64,000 nt of DNA from positions 30,028,716 through 30,092,715 of the forward strand of contig NC_088873.1 of assembly GCF_032884065.1 (NCBI RefSeq), in the 5' to 3' direction. The DNA comes from Artemia franciscana. Lineage: Eukaryota; Arthropoda; Branchiopoda; Anostraca; Artemiidae. The position numbers and the translations under genes are program-made. Position 1 is the first letter of the stretch; the number at the start of each line of letters is the position of its first letter. Positions 1-13,012 of the stretch are shown here, piece after piece. Below the pieces are notes generated by a model. The model saw only the letters and a list, made by a program, of their open reading frames with translations. It did not search any database and was not told where the DNA came from.

Positions 1-334
1 CCGTATTATATAGAACCCAAAACCTGTTACAACCAAAGATTTCCTGAAGTAACGAAGCCCCTGATCTTCACATGTTTTGTAAACGTTCAAAGAAAAACAC
101 TCTATTATGTAACAAGCAAAAGTAAACAAACCCTATTACGTAACATACAGGTTTAATATACTGTTAAAGGTGCACTATAGTCTTACGCAAGAACCAGGTG
201 TGCGTAATAACTTCTTGAGGATTTAGTAGCTCCAATTGTAAACCCCCTGTGGTTGCGTTTAAAATCCTTATGGGGGTATTTTTTCCCTACTTTTAGTTAA
301 AACAAACTTGTTTTTAATTTAATTTATATAAAGG

Positions 335-830
335 TATTTGGTTACATTGGTTATTGGGAAGTATGCAGACATTTTCAGTGCTATTTTTCCAGTGAAGGGG
401 GTTTAATTGGGAGGATATTCCCATGGAGAAGTTTTTCAAGGGAGAAGGTAATTCTCCATGAAGTGAGATCCAGATTTCCCTGCATTATTTAAAAAAACGA
501 TAAGAAATTGAATAAAAAAATTTTCAACTGAAAGTGAGAAGCAACTTTAAAAGTTAAAATGAATACAAATTATTACGTTTATGACTGGGTAACCCCCTCC
601 TCAGTACCTAGCTCTTTAAGCTAATTTTCTTGCACTTTTAAAAGAGATTTTAATTCTAATTAAACACCCTTTGAGATTCAGAAGTCATTCGTAAAGAATG
701 GGGACCAAATTCAAACTTCAGTGCAAAGAGCAAGGTATTGAGGAGTGGGTGACCCCCTTATATACCTAATAATTCCTCTTCGTTCTCCTTACTTTCAGCT
801 GAAAAAACTTGTTTTTTATTTAATTATGAA
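335..830 (+). repeat. Family A repeat, partial copy (middle and tail)
   Basis: Matches the middle of the family A unit (GGTTATTGGGAAGT, then a purine-rich GGGAGGAT block, then the TAGCTCTTTA/TGCAAAGAGC hairpin) and ends with the CTTACTTTCAGCTGAAAAAACTTG tail type. More diverged than the copies at 21.4 and 47.6 kb, so probably older. Confidence 0.8.
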
Positions 831-1870
831 TGAAGTCAACATCCACCTTCACAATTCTCTAGTTTTCAACACCACTGTTGATTATCTCATATTGCTTGGG
901 TGTTATCTGTATTGTCCTAATTTATTCTAAGGTATATAGTAAGAATACAAGAAACAGTAAATACCTGAAGTTGGGAGCATTCCACTTGTTCTCGTTGCAC
1001 CTTTTGGACTTTTTAATAAACTTTTCGGACCTTTTTGGACTTTTTCTTGAAACTTTCGCGACACAGTTGTTGTATCTTGAGGCTGAACGAGTCTATTTCG
1101 AACCTACAAATTTAGGTTCGTTAGATTGATGTGAAATTGGCCAAACCTTCTAATTTTAGGTGTATTTCAAGTGTGTCCTTAAGCTTATAATGGTAGTAGC
1201 CAGGCTTTTCTAAATCCCTGATCTATAGTAAACAGGTCTTAAGGTAACAGATAACAAGATTACAAGTTTCAAGATAAAAAGGTAAACAATGTCTCTGAGA
1301 CATTGTTGACCTCGATTGTTTCGAAACACAGTTTGCAGTTATCATACTAACATGTTGTGATGAGTAGATTTGGCTGTGGCAACTGAAAACACGCTTAAAT
1401 TTTACAGGAGACCGAAAAAAAATTGAAGCGAATTTTACGTACTGCTACATTTAATGATGAACCTAGATTTACACGACAAATGGTCCATAGTCATTCAAAC
1501 ATGAAAAAATTATGTTAAGATTAAAACTTTTATTTTCTAACTATTTCGACAAGTGAGAAAAAAAACAGTAAAGTAATTAGCAATAAAGATCAATTTCGGA
1601 ACAGGCGGACACATCAATTTATCTTGAGCGTAAAACTAAATAGTTTGGAAAAAGAATTCGACCAAGTGATTCAGTGAGCTCAATTTAGCAATTTCACATT
1701 TACCGAAAATGTCAAATAATACTGTTTTTTAACTACCTTACGTTCAATGGTCATAGCCACGATAGGTGGACGACTGAAAACTTTAATTCGTGCAAAATAT
1801 AAATATTATTAAAAATTACTAATTCAACAAACAGAATTATTTTTATTGGAACAAGAAGCGGGCCATTTAA
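831..1870. other. No gene seen
   Basis: AT-rich. An 83-codon frame at 878-1129 has a hydrophobic start but no splice context or family likeness. Confidence 0.5.
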
Positions 1871-1874
1871 GAGA

Positions 1875-3200
1875 GAAAGATGGGTTTATTAATATAAATA
1901 ACAAATCAAAACAAGCAAATGGCCCGAAGCAAAGCTTGTTATGGCTTATAACCCCAATACACATACAAATAAAAACAATACGAAAAATAAGAAGAAAATA
2001 AAAAGAAAAGAAAAGGAAAAGAAAAAAGAAAAGAAAAGAAGAAGAAGAAAAAATTCAATTACCCCGCATTTCAATCGGTACGGAATTACACTTCAAAAAA
2101 GACAAAACAAACAGAAACTAAAACCACTTGACCAGTATCGCCTAAAACAAAACCAACATCTTGGCTCCATTTGAGCTTCACTCAATTATCAAAACCATAA
2201 ATATTAAGGCAAAATGGCTTTAATTTCCGTCGAAATTCAGGAAAATTATCCATGTTTCTCAAAGTCGTAGGTAAACAATTCCATGCATGGGGTCCTAGAT
2301 GCCGAATAGAAAATTGAGATCTACGGATAATAGCAAGCGGACGACGAATTATATCGGACTGTCTTGTAGAATGTGTATGAATATCACTTCCTAATTCAAA
2401 CATACTTTTAAAACATATTGGTAAACAATTTTGAAAATATTTATATATAAACAGGCTTCGATAAAAAGTAATAAGTCATGCTAAAGGCAATATTTTGCAA
2501 TCTATATACCTCTTTTGTACCGAGTCTTTAAAACCTACCCCACATAACACTCGAAGCGCTTTATTCTGCAAAACTCGAATATGATAGAGATGAGAAGGAA
2601 ATGTACTACCCAAACATTACAACAACATAGCAGATAAGGATGAATTAAGGAATAATACAGTGTTCTTAAAATATCTCCTGGGAAAATATACTTCAATTTT
2701 CTTAAAATCCCAACATTCCTAGCGAGTTTAAGACTAATATAATCTATATGTTTCCTAAAACTGAGACATTCGTCAATCAAAACTCCTAGATATTTTGTAC
2801 AATTTATTCTTAAAATACTCATTTCAGCAATATTAAGTCTGTCTATCCAAGGGTAATAATTTGAGCACCTACCATGCAATAAAAAGCAAGATTTACTATA
2901 ATTCAAATTTAACTTATTAAGCTTCATCCACTTTTGTACAAACTCCAGACAAGAACTAATACGACTCAACAGCTGAATTCCTGTTTGTGCAGTCACAGTT
3001 ATATGAGTGTCATCCGCAAAGCTGGAAACAATTACTTTTTCCCCATCACATCCAATGTCAAGATCATACGAAATCATATTAAAAGCTCTACATATATCAT
3101 TTATAAAAATTAGAAATAACAAGGGACCAAGAACAGATCCTTGAGGTACTCCAAATTTAACACTACTGACTGAAGAAACATTATCTCCTAGTTGTACATA
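1875..3200 (-). pseudogene. LINE fragment: reverse transcriptase C-terminal half and 3' end
   Basis: Minus strand reads VPQGSVLGPLLFLIFINDIC (RT block 4) at about 3100-3160, then SSFADDTHITVTA (block 5, catalytic FADD; 3002-3040), KYLGVLIDECLSFRKHID and SLIHPYLLCCCNVW. After a break near 2535 it continues into FSIRHLGPHAWNCLPTTLRN and ends at a stop at 2182. An A/G-rich 3' UTR on the plus strand and AATAAA (minus, near 1885) follow. 5'-truncated; the clade resembles CR1/Jockey-type elements, not assigned further. Confidence 0.8.
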
Positions 3201-3446
3201 TTGAGTACAACTAGCATTAATGCATTAATTAGCTTTAATGCTAATTCGCGCATATTCCACGATCCATTGAATTGAAGTTCTATACATCCCTAAGCTATAC
3301 AGATGTTTTCGGCGGTTTTTAATTTATGTTTCCTGCATGTATACTGAAAATAAAGTAAATAAGAAAACATGTATTAAAAATACCAGAGCGAAATCTTTTA
3401 TGTTGTGTATATGGCCTTAACTAAATATACCACAGAATAAGTCATA

Positions 3447-3870
3447 TCAAACAGCCCACGGTAACGAACTGTAAGTAAGGAGCCGAAACTCTAAAAGACA
3501 GAATTTTAAGAATAAAATTAATCAAATAATTGAAAATTTTATATTGATTTATAATATATACTTTTTGTTAAGCTTAATGTTACCCATCAGAAGCTACGAG
3601 CCCAAAGAAATAGCCTCATACTCGAAAAAGGGGAGAAACACCCACAAAATTTGAAGCAATCTTAACGAAAATTACACCATGAGATTCAGCATATCAGAGA
3701 ACAATACTCTAGATTTTTCAAGCTCATATCTAAAAAAATGAAGAACTTTGCGTTGTATGTTTATTTATTTTTACCCAGAGGTGATCGTATCGAACCAATG
3801 GTCCTAAAATATCAGATGAGGGTTTATTCGGACTATGATCAATCTATATCGTCTTTTCTTCTTTTTTGAT
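3447..3870 (+). repeat. Family A repeat, head fragment
   Basis: Starts TCAAACAG, with a mutated form of the head hairpin (GCCCACGGTAACGAACTGT). It continues through TTACCCATCAGAAGCTACGAG and AGGTGATCGTATCGAACCA, as in the complete copies, then stops. Confidence 0.8.
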
Positions 3871-4574
3871 GGTTGAATTAGTCATATTTTTGTTTGTCAT
3901 CCAACAATATTTGCTTGAATCAATCCTAAGGATTATTGCCATATAAATTGAGTAAAGTATTCAGATGAGACTACTTGATAAAAATCAGTTAAAGACATCT
4001 CCGTCTGCATACACACACTATGGATACAATTTTTCAAGATTGCGGATTCGCAGCTAAAGTTGGTGCACTGACTAGTGGTCTAAAATAAGTTACAAATGTT
4101 TTTTATAAGGTATTTTTCTTCTTAATATTTCATATTTTTCTATTAATAATAGAACTTTTTGTGACTTAGATTTTGTAAGTGTTTTTCTATTAGTAATAAA
4201 CAATTTGATGATAAAAAGCCTTTTTTGTGACTTAAATTTTTTTCTTGGGACATAGAAATTTTAGAGGGTACTTAGATTTTTTTAGGACTATATACATGGT
4301 ACGCATGGTTAGTGTGGTTAGTGACACATGGAAAAAGACACAAGGACAGAGATACAAATTGGCTTGTTTCTAGGAAATATTTAATGTTACATGCTAGAAA
4401 GAAGCTTGAATCAAGGATTTTTTCCCGAGAATCCTTCTTTAATTTTGAAATTTGAACATGGTCTGTCGAGCCTCTCGTATTACGTTTTTTTGAAACTTGT
4501 CTTTTTTGAAATTTTGTCTTTTTTTGCAACTTAGAATTTTTCTAATTCTACTGAAGAAAAACAAATTTTAAACA

Positions 4575-4915
4575 AATTCTATTGAAGACAAAATTGAAGT
4601 TTGGTTCAATCCAACTTTCTAAGGCTATAATGAAAGAAAGGTTGAGATGGTATGGGCACGTTCTCCGGATCAAGGATGACAGATATCCAAAGATTGTCCT
4701 TTTTGGCCAACCGTCAAGGGCTAAATGGAAAGCAGGTCGTCCTCGTCTTGGCTGTGAGGATGTCATAAAGAAAGATTTAAAGGAAATAGAAACTACTTGG
4801 GAAGGTGTAAAGAGGGAGGCTCTGAATAGATTGGGATGAAGGAGGATCGTGCATAGCTGTATTGGCCTCGGGCGGTTTTCTGCTGCGATGAGTTGTTAGT
4901 AGTAGTAGTAGTAAA
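4575..4915 (+). pseudogene. 3' end fragment of the (TAG)n-tailed LINE
   Basis: An open stretch of about 85 codons reading RLRWYGHVLRIKDD, IVLFGQPSRAKWKAGRPRLG and WEGVKREALNRLG, then a stop and a (TAG)n tail at 4893-4912. This is the C-terminal tail of a LINE ORF2, 5'-truncated as usual for non-LTR retrotransposons. It is the same family as the minus-strand copy at 13.4-16.3 kb. Confidence 0.85.
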
Positions 4916-5400
4916 GGCATATTTATTGGATCTTTGAACAATGTTGAGCAAAATGATTATTGTAAAATTTTCATTAGACGATGTTGGGAAACAAAGGGAC
5001 ATGGGAGGGGGGCTAGTTGCCCTCCAATATTTTTGATCACTTAAAAAGGGCTCTAGAACTTTTGATTTCCACTCAGATACACCGTCTCTTGATCTTTTAG
5101 GACTATTAGGACCACGGATCTTTTTAGGACCACGCATCTTTTCGATCCGTGATCTTTCTTCTCGCAAAAAATGCAAAATTCCACATTTTTGTATACACGA
5201 GCTTGAAAAACCTACAGTAGGGTTTTCTGATACGTTAAATCAGATGGTATGATTTTCACTAAATTTCTTTGAATTTTAGGGGGTGTTTCTCCCTTTTTTA
5301 AAAATCACGCAAGTGCCATCAGGTGCATAACTTTTGATGGGTAATACTAAACCTGATGAATCTTAATTATTTAAAATCAACATAACAACATATCTATTAA
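4915..5400 (-). repeat. Family A repeat, head fragment, reversed
   Basis: Reverse complement of the family A head: CTAGTTGCCCTCC, GATTTCCACTCAGA, GATCCGTGATCTTTCTTC and CTTTTGATGGGTAATACTAA all match reversed blocks of the 21.4 and 47.6 kb copies. It directly follows the (TAG)n tail of a LINE fragment. Confidence 0.75.
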
Positions 5401-5424
5401 TATCAAAATTTCATTTTTTTACAG

Positions 5425-5520
5425 TTTCTGATGCGATCAGCTCGCCTCAGAAGTCGTTCAGCTATGTCTGTTCCCTTCTCAGCATTGATTCCAAACGTAG
5501 AACCATGTTGCCATAAACCG
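5425..5520 (+). CDS. Possible internal exon, strand uncertain
   Basis: Ninety-six bases between a good acceptor (TTTTTTTACAG) and a consensus donor (AAACCG|GTACGT), open in phase 0 (RSARLRSRSAMSVPFSALIP). The minus strand also has a good-looking frame here, including KGTDIAERLLRRADRIRNC. One of the two may be real, or this is an unrecognised repeat fragment. Confidence 0.22.
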
Positions 5521-5529
5521 GTACGTACA

Positions 5530-6419
5530 CGAAAAGAATGGAGGGGAAGTGACTAGGCCTTAGTCCTAGTTCCCATATCTAAGCGTTTTCACCGATTTGT
5601 CAGACACTTCACTTATTCCTTGTGACTTCCACATTCGGAATCCGAAGAAACCTCTCAACCTCCAACAGATAAAATCTTACGCATCTGTCTAATTGCACGA
5701 GTACTATTTATTAATTATAAATTTTGATTGTTTTAGATTGATGATCCCGCTTTTGAATACAGTGGATAGAGGTTAAAAAATGTCTGTGTATAATCAAAGT
5801 AGACACTAATCATTTGCCAATCAAAATACTTTTATCCATTTTTTTCTTTTTTTTTTTTGTTTTATGAAGGAAAAGTATCGAACAATCTAACTTTTAACGA
5901 ATTTCATTTCCCTTAGCTTAAATACTGTCTTGAAAACAATGAATAAAGTTTGCCTGGAAAGGGATTTATTTACCGCTTGGACCTATAAAGAGATCTATTT
6001 TGAACAAGTCATGTTTTTATTCACTTTATTGATTTTTTTATCAGACTTAACCGTTGGTGCTTGTGACTGAAATGACTGCTATATTTATATAATTTAAAGG
6101 CTTACGAAAGTGTGTTTATTTCTTAGCTATCTCTTCATGGACCTTCCATCTTATATTTTCCCCTGACTCATGTTTTTGATAGACAGGTATGTAAAAAAGT
6201 ACATGAAATAACACGAGTTTTGTCTCTTAAAATTCGGTGCCGTTTGAATGGGAAGGGGCCGGAGATATGTAGCCTACTTCAGAAGACTAAAGCACGGGCT
6301 GAGGAGCATTGCCTGAAACTCGAGTGGGAGGAAATTAACTATAAAAGCAAATTAAGACTTTTTAGGGTAGAAGAGGGATATTTTGGGGAAGATTTTAATT
6401 TCAGAAACAGCTTTTGAAC
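5530..6419. other. No gene supported
   Basis: AT-rich intergenic or intronic sequence. A 65-codon plus frame at 6220-6417 (KTKARAEEHCLKLEWEEIN) is charged and could be an exon, but lacks convincing splice sites. Confidence 0.4.
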
Positions 6420-6990
6420 AATTTTGATCAGTTCACCATCTCAGAATTGTAACTCACTGACATCTTGACCTTATTTTGCCAAAATTTCTTTTTGGTGGCT
6501 GAAAATGGCACTTTGGTAGAGCGCAATTTCTTTCGTGACTTAAAATAGTTACTGGAGCTTTTGATTTCCGATAAATGAGTCACTTAATGCTAATATACAC
6601 CATCTGTTTTGACAGATCACCCTTGTGTAAAAGAAAGACAATGACATAGTAAAAGCCATGCCACCCGGCCTAAAATGTGATATCCTCAATTTTCAGGATT
6701 GTGAAGTATAAACCTCCAGTTAATAGTTTTGGACCGTGAAAAATTGGTTGGCTAACTTAGAATCTAGATTTTCTGACATTTTGGCCCGTTTTGGGCCAAT
6801 GTTGATGCTTTACACCACCTAATGGCGAAAACGGCACTTTTCTGTGGCACAATCCATTGCGTCAATTGAAACAGGGCACTAGACATTTTCCTTTCCGCTC
6901 CAGTGTGTCCTCTCCCGATATTCTACGACAACTAATTCTATACGATCACCCCTAGGGAAAAAACCACGCACATAAAAAGGAGTCACATAA
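6420..6990. repeat. Degenerate tandem pair, ~310-bp period
   Basis: GGCACTTTGGTAGAGCGCAATT (6507) and GGCACTTTTCTGTGGCACAATC (6832) start similar stretches, both continuing to a TTTCCG...AGTGTGTCC / GATCACCC end. Old and weak; possibly a derivative of the family A head. Confidence 0.4.
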
Positions 6991-9100
6991 CTGATTCCGA
7001 TGTAAACATTTGATTTACTCTGTTGTTCAAGGTGGAGAACTCTCTCCATTTAAAGGTATTCGACATTGGACATTCCAACGGTGTATTTGTATTACCATTT
7101 GACATCATTTTTGATGCGTGTTAGTGTCATTTTATAAATACTGAAAATTCCTTCTCGTAACTACAAATCACAGGTTACTTTATGGTGAACAATTACTACT
7201 CCCTAAACAGTGCTACTTTAAGGCCTAGCGAAAGTCCAAGCATTTTATTCCCTTGTCAATTCTTTTTCAGAGGCGGCAACTCGGTCAAAGGCAAAGTTAT
7301 AAATTTTGTTAGTCGCTTAAAAAAAACATGAGAAGGTTGAGCTTAAGGTGTTTCTCACTCAAAATTAAGATTAGGCGCAGGCTATCCTTAGCAATTCTTC
7401 TTGTAATTATCCATACAACACAATTTTTTTTATATATTTAATAACCGACAGTTTGATGTCTGCACGCTACTTATTCTCCAAACTCTTGTTTAAACCGATT
7501 ACAACTAACTAAAACTTCACTTTTTCGCTCAAGAATAATCCGAGTGGTTAGTCCCTTGGTCAAATTTATGCATTCTCGAGCGCTCCAATTACAGCTGCAT
7601 CTAGTCTTTTGAGGGAAATTTTGGACTTCGGAATACAAATATGTAAATTATCTGAAGGGACTACAGCCAGCAAGTATATGTTATAGAAATAAGTTTCTGA
7701 TTCTTGATTGGAATATTTTTCACTCTATTTTCTGATACCCCACAACAACAGTGTCAAGTGCAGCAATCTAGAATGCAAACCCGAAACAGGTTTTATAGTT
7801 ATTTTGCAATTGCAAAAAAAAATAATTGTCGGCTTTAAGATTTGATTAGATCAAAATATTCACCAGATTTTTTTTATATCTCTTAAAATAAAAACTGCCA
7901 AAATCACTGATTCACGAACGTCAGGCAAACTCCAAATGTTTAACATGGGAGGTATAGGAAGATTCCTTGAGAGCCCGTCCTGACTTAAGAATATTTATCA
8001 AAAGACAATTTGCTAAAAATATACTGTTTTTGAATTTCAGACTATCACGGGTCGTAGGTCGTAGTTCCTTCTTTACTAGGTTAAACATACTGTTCTAACC
8101 ATGATTCAGAATAACATGAAGGCAGCGAATTCGAAAAAGATTTATATATAAACAGAACATTCCATATCCTTACCTGCACGAACGAAATAGGAACATTGTC
8201 TGCTGTCACACATTAATCAAAGAAAATTCATCGGTTCTTGTGTGGCTCACTTCGCCATTACAACATAAATAAAAAAAACTTTATTTAAAACAAATAAAAA
8301 AAGACTTTCACGTTCTCCTTAAAGACAGTTTTTTTATAGTCGAAAACTGAATATTTCAGCTACTTCAATAGTCAATGTAATTTCGAAGGGTTCTTTTTTT
8401 ATAGTTGTAGAGAGCCCAGCTATGTTTCCCTTATGTCTATGTAGTTTCACTTCTTTCTATGTAGTTTCCCTTTTGTCCTTATATAAAGAGACAAATAATA
8501 ATAATATGGGATATCCAGATTCAAACAGTCTAAACCCTTTCTTTTTGGTTGCTGAATGACAAAGAAAATAACTTCAGACAACAGGCGTATACCAATGACT
8601 GTGGACACAGGGGTGAATAATCTGACTCGGCACTATTTTACTACTTATGATTCGCTAGCCATACCTCAAAAACTTGAAAGCGTCTTAGTCCATGTTTGGT
8701 CTCAAGTGACATGAATTTAAAAAGTTAGAAATTAGCAGCATTAATGCTCGTATTTTACAGATTTCATGGCCATGGTCAACTTATTCTATTATTTCTGGCC
8801 TTAAAAGGTGGATTAAATGCCTGTTCTCCCGTTTCCAAGATGCCTATATTATTGCTTAGAATATATAGGAAGTTCTAAATTATATAGTAAATAATAGTTT
8901 TAAAGGACTCTGGCGTCAACATTATAAGAGTAAGGCTTTAACCCAGAAACTGTCCTTTGAAAAAACCTGATTTTGAATCGTAAGTGTAAGTGTAATCGTA
9001 AGTAAGACAAAGAAACCGCTGTTGATTGACAGTAGACCAAGCTAGTTGTACCATTTTGGGTTAAGACATTGAATAGAGCAATTAACATAAAATAGATTTT
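6991..9100. other. No gene seen
   Basis: AT-rich, no repeat recognised. A minus-strand consensus donor (GTGCAG|GTAAGG) near 8170 has no convincing exon attached. Confidence 0.45.
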
Positions 9101-9133
9101 TAAGCAGTTGAAAAACTTTTCTAAATAACTTAC

Positions 9134-9240
9134 GTCTCTTCCAAAGCCAGCAATATCTCTTTTCATGTCTTTCAAATCGCCTCCAAAACGTTTTGTCGCA
9201 TCCCGTACCATGTCCATTACAGCGAAACTAATGAAATTCA
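9134..9240 (-). CDS. Probable internal exon, unknown gene
   Basis: A 107-nt minus-strand segment between acceptor TTTTACTTAG and the consensus donor GAC|GTAAGT. The frame (35 codons, entering in phase 1 and leaving in phase 0) reads FAVMDMVRDATKRFGGDLKD, followed by a charged MKRDIAGFGRD. Composition is charged and helical, unlike the surrounding AT-rich DNA. I do not recognise the family. A possible next minus exon, ending at the strong donor GTGCAG|GTAAGG near 8170, is too short to judge. Confidence 0.4.
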
Positions 9241-9769
9241 CTAAGTAAAATTACCATTCACTCGTGTTGTTTCAAATATTAATCTTCGTCTCTATGTTCT
9301 TCGAATGCATGATCACGAGTAAAATGTAGGCAATAAAACTGGAAAGTTGACATTGAAGATGCGCAAATTAACTTCTTTCAAGATAGTTTCCTATCACTAG
9401 AGAAACAAGAGGAGGTTCTACAGGTAGTCACTAGATTTCTTTTCCGTATCTTAAAGTACCGAGAACAGTGAAAATAGAATCGGATTTTTTAATTGGTTAA
9501 GTGGAAACGTATACAAGCATAAAAAGTGAAAGTCAGGAAAAATCGGGAATTCAATATTAAGTGAAACAGACCTCCATAGACAGTATAAAAAATAAACAAT
9601 GATAAAAAATCCCCAAAATAAGCATAATATACCAAACAATTTGAGAAAGTGTAGCATCACTTTGAATTTGAGCGATTAAAACGAAATGAAAATAAATAGA
9701 AAAACTCTTATAAAATGTTTTTATGAGACAGTGGAAAAAATAAGACAATGGAATTTTTTCCATCAACTC

Positions 9770-10985
9770 GAGGGTACCTAGGTACCCATTAGCTATTTTG
9801 TTCCGCATAGTCAAAAACCATAATAACTATGTCCTTGGAAATGAATTAATCCCCTACAGTCCCTGGAGGAGGGGCTACAAGTTAAAAACTTCGACCAGTG
9901 TTTACATATAATAATGGTTATTGGGAAGTGTACAGTCGTTTTCAGGTTTTATTTTTGGTTTTTGGGGTGGGGCTGAGGGGAGGGGGCTATGTGGGAGGAT
10001 CTTTTCTTGGAGAAATATGTCATGGGGGAACAGAAATTCAATGAAAAGGGCGCAGGATTTTCTAAAATTACTATAAAAAAAAAAACAATGAAAAAATAAA
10101 CATGGAAAAGTTTTTTTCAATTGAAAGTAAAGAGTAGCATTGAAACTTAAAAAGAACAGAGATTATTATGCATATGAGTGGTTCTAAAAATACTTTAGCA
10201 TAAAGAGCGAGGTATTTAGGAGGAGATAAATACCTCACTCTTTATACTATAGTATTTTTAGCAATTTCAATTATTTATTCTACGGCCTTTCTGATTCAGG
10301 GGTCATTCTTAAAGAATTGGGACAAAACTTACGATTTAGTGTAAAGAACGAGGTATTAACGAGGATACAAACCCCCTCATATACATAATAAAAATTAAAG
10401 AATATAAAAGTTTGTTACGTAAGTTAATTCTTAAGTTACGTATATTTTTTACTAATAAAAAAAATCGTTAAAAATTAAAGTTTATAGTTTCCTTTATATG
10501 TAACCGAAAATTGCATGGCAACTAGGCCACCTTCCCTATCCCTTATTTCTCAAAATCGTCTGATCAAAACTAAGAGAAAGCCATTTAGCCAAAAAAGGAA
10601 TTAATATGCAAATTTCATTTTGATAATTTATGTGTGGAGAGCCAAAATCAAACATGCATTAATTCAAAAACGTTCAGAAATTACATAAAAAAACTAGTTT
10701 TTTTTAACTGAAAGTAAGGAGCGACATTAAAACTTAAAACGAACAGAAATTACTCAGTATATGAAATGGGTTGTCCCCTCCGCAATCCCTCGCTCTTTAC
10801 GCTAAAGTTTGACTCTTTGCCACAATTCTGCTTTTTAAAACAATTAAAAGCTTTAGCGTAAAGAGCGAGGGATTGCGGAGGGGACAACCCATTTCATATA
10901 CGGAGTAATTTCTGTTCGTTTTAAGTTTTAATGTCGCTCCTTACTTTCAGTTAAAAAAACTAGCTTTTTTATGTAATTTCATTCA
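9770..10985 (+). repeat. Family A repeat lacking its head, with an intact terminal foldback
   Basis: Runs from the CATAGTC block through the middle hairpin (CTCTTTATACTATAG and partners) to the tail. The last 300 bases form a near-perfect inverted repeat (10681-10815 against 10851-10978), so this copy is recent or has been homogenised. Confidence 0.85.
10681..10978. repeat. Long inverted repeat (foldback), ~130-bp arms, ~35-base loop
   Basis: Left arm includes AACTGAAAGTAAGGAGCGAC; the right arm carries its complement GTCGCTCCTTACTTTCAGTT. Only a few mismatches are visible (for example cagtatatg against ccgtatatg). If transcribed it would form a long hairpin RNA. Confidence 0.92.
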
Positions 10986-12174
10986 AAAAGCTAACTGAAA
11001 ATCATACTGATTATAGAAATAAGATTATTATTCGCATATTAGGAGGCTAAATAACATGTTATAGATGAAAAATAAAGTTTCTTTGGCAAACAATCTACAA
11101 ACCTGTAGCGTTTTGGAAACAGGTACAATGGCGAAAACACAAGAAAAATCAAGTTACGAACGATCAAAATAGGGACATTTGTACCGGACAGGTCGTCTAA
11201 TTTGTCTTCTTTATTTTTAATTATAACCTCACATTTCCCCCACTTCTTTTGGCTCAAAGACTAATGTTTGAAGCTTGAGCGTACTAGATTAAAAAGGTTT
11301 TATATGTGGGGGCTTAAGCTTCCAGAGTTCCATTGAAAAAGAACAATTTGTCACGATTTTTATTCTTTTTGTTTTTCTGTATAGTCAAAAAGAACCCCTT
11401 TTGGCACAGCTTTTTCGTTATTTGCAAGTGCTTCTGACCTGTTATCTAACATATATTGTATATCCAAATCCGTGTAAATAGATATAAAAACATATATGTA
11501 TATCCAAACTACTGTAGATAGATATAGTTAAATTTATTTTCAGTGATCCAAAAAAACAGCTGCTAAATAGCAGCCACAGTAACATCAGAGAATTTGATTT
11601 CACACTGAGCTTTCTCGAAGAGAACAGGGGCAAGTTATAAACTCAGAAGTTGTAAAATGGCTGTCACTGTCTAATCAAGACCATACGAAGTCCTCTCTTA
11701 TAACTCTTCTTCTCCCTCCTTTTACGAAAAAATGGATTTGTCCCATCTTTCGCGTTTAATCAGCACACAATTGCACAACCATGAACCCTCAATAGAACAC
11801 TAACAAATGGTAAAATGTACATTTTAAAAATAAGGTGTATAAATTTGCTCAGTAGGACAGGCATTTTGTAGTTGTGTACAATTAGAAATGGTATCTATAG
11901 AGTGGGATTACACTGTGCAGAAGCTCTGTACTAGCAAGACTGGACTAAATGAGCAGGATATATTTCCAATGTGATCTTGACTGAACAATTGTCTTGTCAA
12001 ATCTATTTTTGCAAGGATAAAAGAAATTATCAAAGGGGATTTATATCTATGTTGAAGATAATTGCTGTGAATTCTATTCAAAGATTAGATGCCAAACCTT
12101 CTAGAAACTTAAATATCTTTAGCCCTTGTCAACGGTATTTCGAAATGAAAAAAGTGTCATCTGCATTTAGTCAA

Positions 12175-12332
12175 TTAAACGAAACGAGATTTAGCATTAG
12201 AAATGTCAACAATACCAAATTTCCTCGTTTTCTTTGAGCAGATGTCCTCCTTTGAAATATTTTCAAATGGTAACCTTGTGCCTAATTCATTCTTTGACAA
12301 ATTAACTGAAATAAAACTAGGATATATCAAGC
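12175..12332 (-). CDS. Possible terminal exon, unknown gene
   Basis: After a strong minus-strand acceptor (TTTTATTTCAG) an open frame runs to a TAA at 12175, containing NELGTRLPFENISKED, then KKTRKFGIVDISNAKSRFV. It would enter in phase 1. The opposite strand is also open here, so coding strand is uncertain, and no product is recognised. Confidence 0.25.
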
Positions 12333-12869
12333 ACAAACAGCTTTGAGATCGTAAAATAACGTCAGAGCATAACAACAATAAAAGTTAATAAGGATTATAT
12401 ACCAAAAATTTTTTTTCCCTTTTTTCACTCGTACAAAAATAAATAGGAAATAGCAACCTTACTTTATGAAATCTCCTAATTTCGAAGTCAAGTTGTTTTA
12501 AACCGTCATATATTTACAAAAAAAAAATACTAGCTCTAATCTGCTTTGGATCGTGTTTGGAAATCTGAAAAGTTTATTCCTCATAATAAAATGCTGGTCA
12601 GTGGTTCTTTTCTTCTTTAGGTCCTAAATAATAAAAGATTAAAAAAAATTAGATTAGTTTGAAATAAAGCTAGTCTTGTTTTAAACAAAAAAATATTCTG
12701 CTTCGTCTTTCTCGTAATAAGACGTTACATTACACTTAAATGAGGTTGTCTACTCACAGTAATGACCTATGGCACGAACTCTATGTGTACTTTGTTATCT
12801 GTATCGAAAAACAAAAACACCAACAAATGTTTCAGTACGACAATTCTCCAACGTGACACTCTTTTGCAG

Positions 12870-13012
12870 AGAAGACAGACACCACGGCGTCCTACGTCAT
12901 TCCATACTTTGGTGTTTGATTTCTGGGTCACGCTGGAACTACCAACTTCAGCCCCGTTTAGCATCCACAATGTGCAGTCGGTTTTCCCACATTACAGGGA
13001 AATTCAGAGACG
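12870..13012 (+). CDS. Possible internal exon, strand uncertain
   Basis: A GC-richer island bounded on the plus strand by acceptor CTCTTTTGCAG and donor GAGACG|GTAAGA. The phase-0 frame is open (FDFWVTLELPTSAPFSIHN) and so is the phase-1 frame. A minus-strand frame is open through much of it too. The splice signals favour plus, but no family is recognised. Confidence 0.25.

Noticed and set aside
1941-2174. 77-codon Lys/Arg/Asn-rich ORF
   Set aside because: Low-complexity A/G-rich 3' UTR of the minus-strand LINE fragment.
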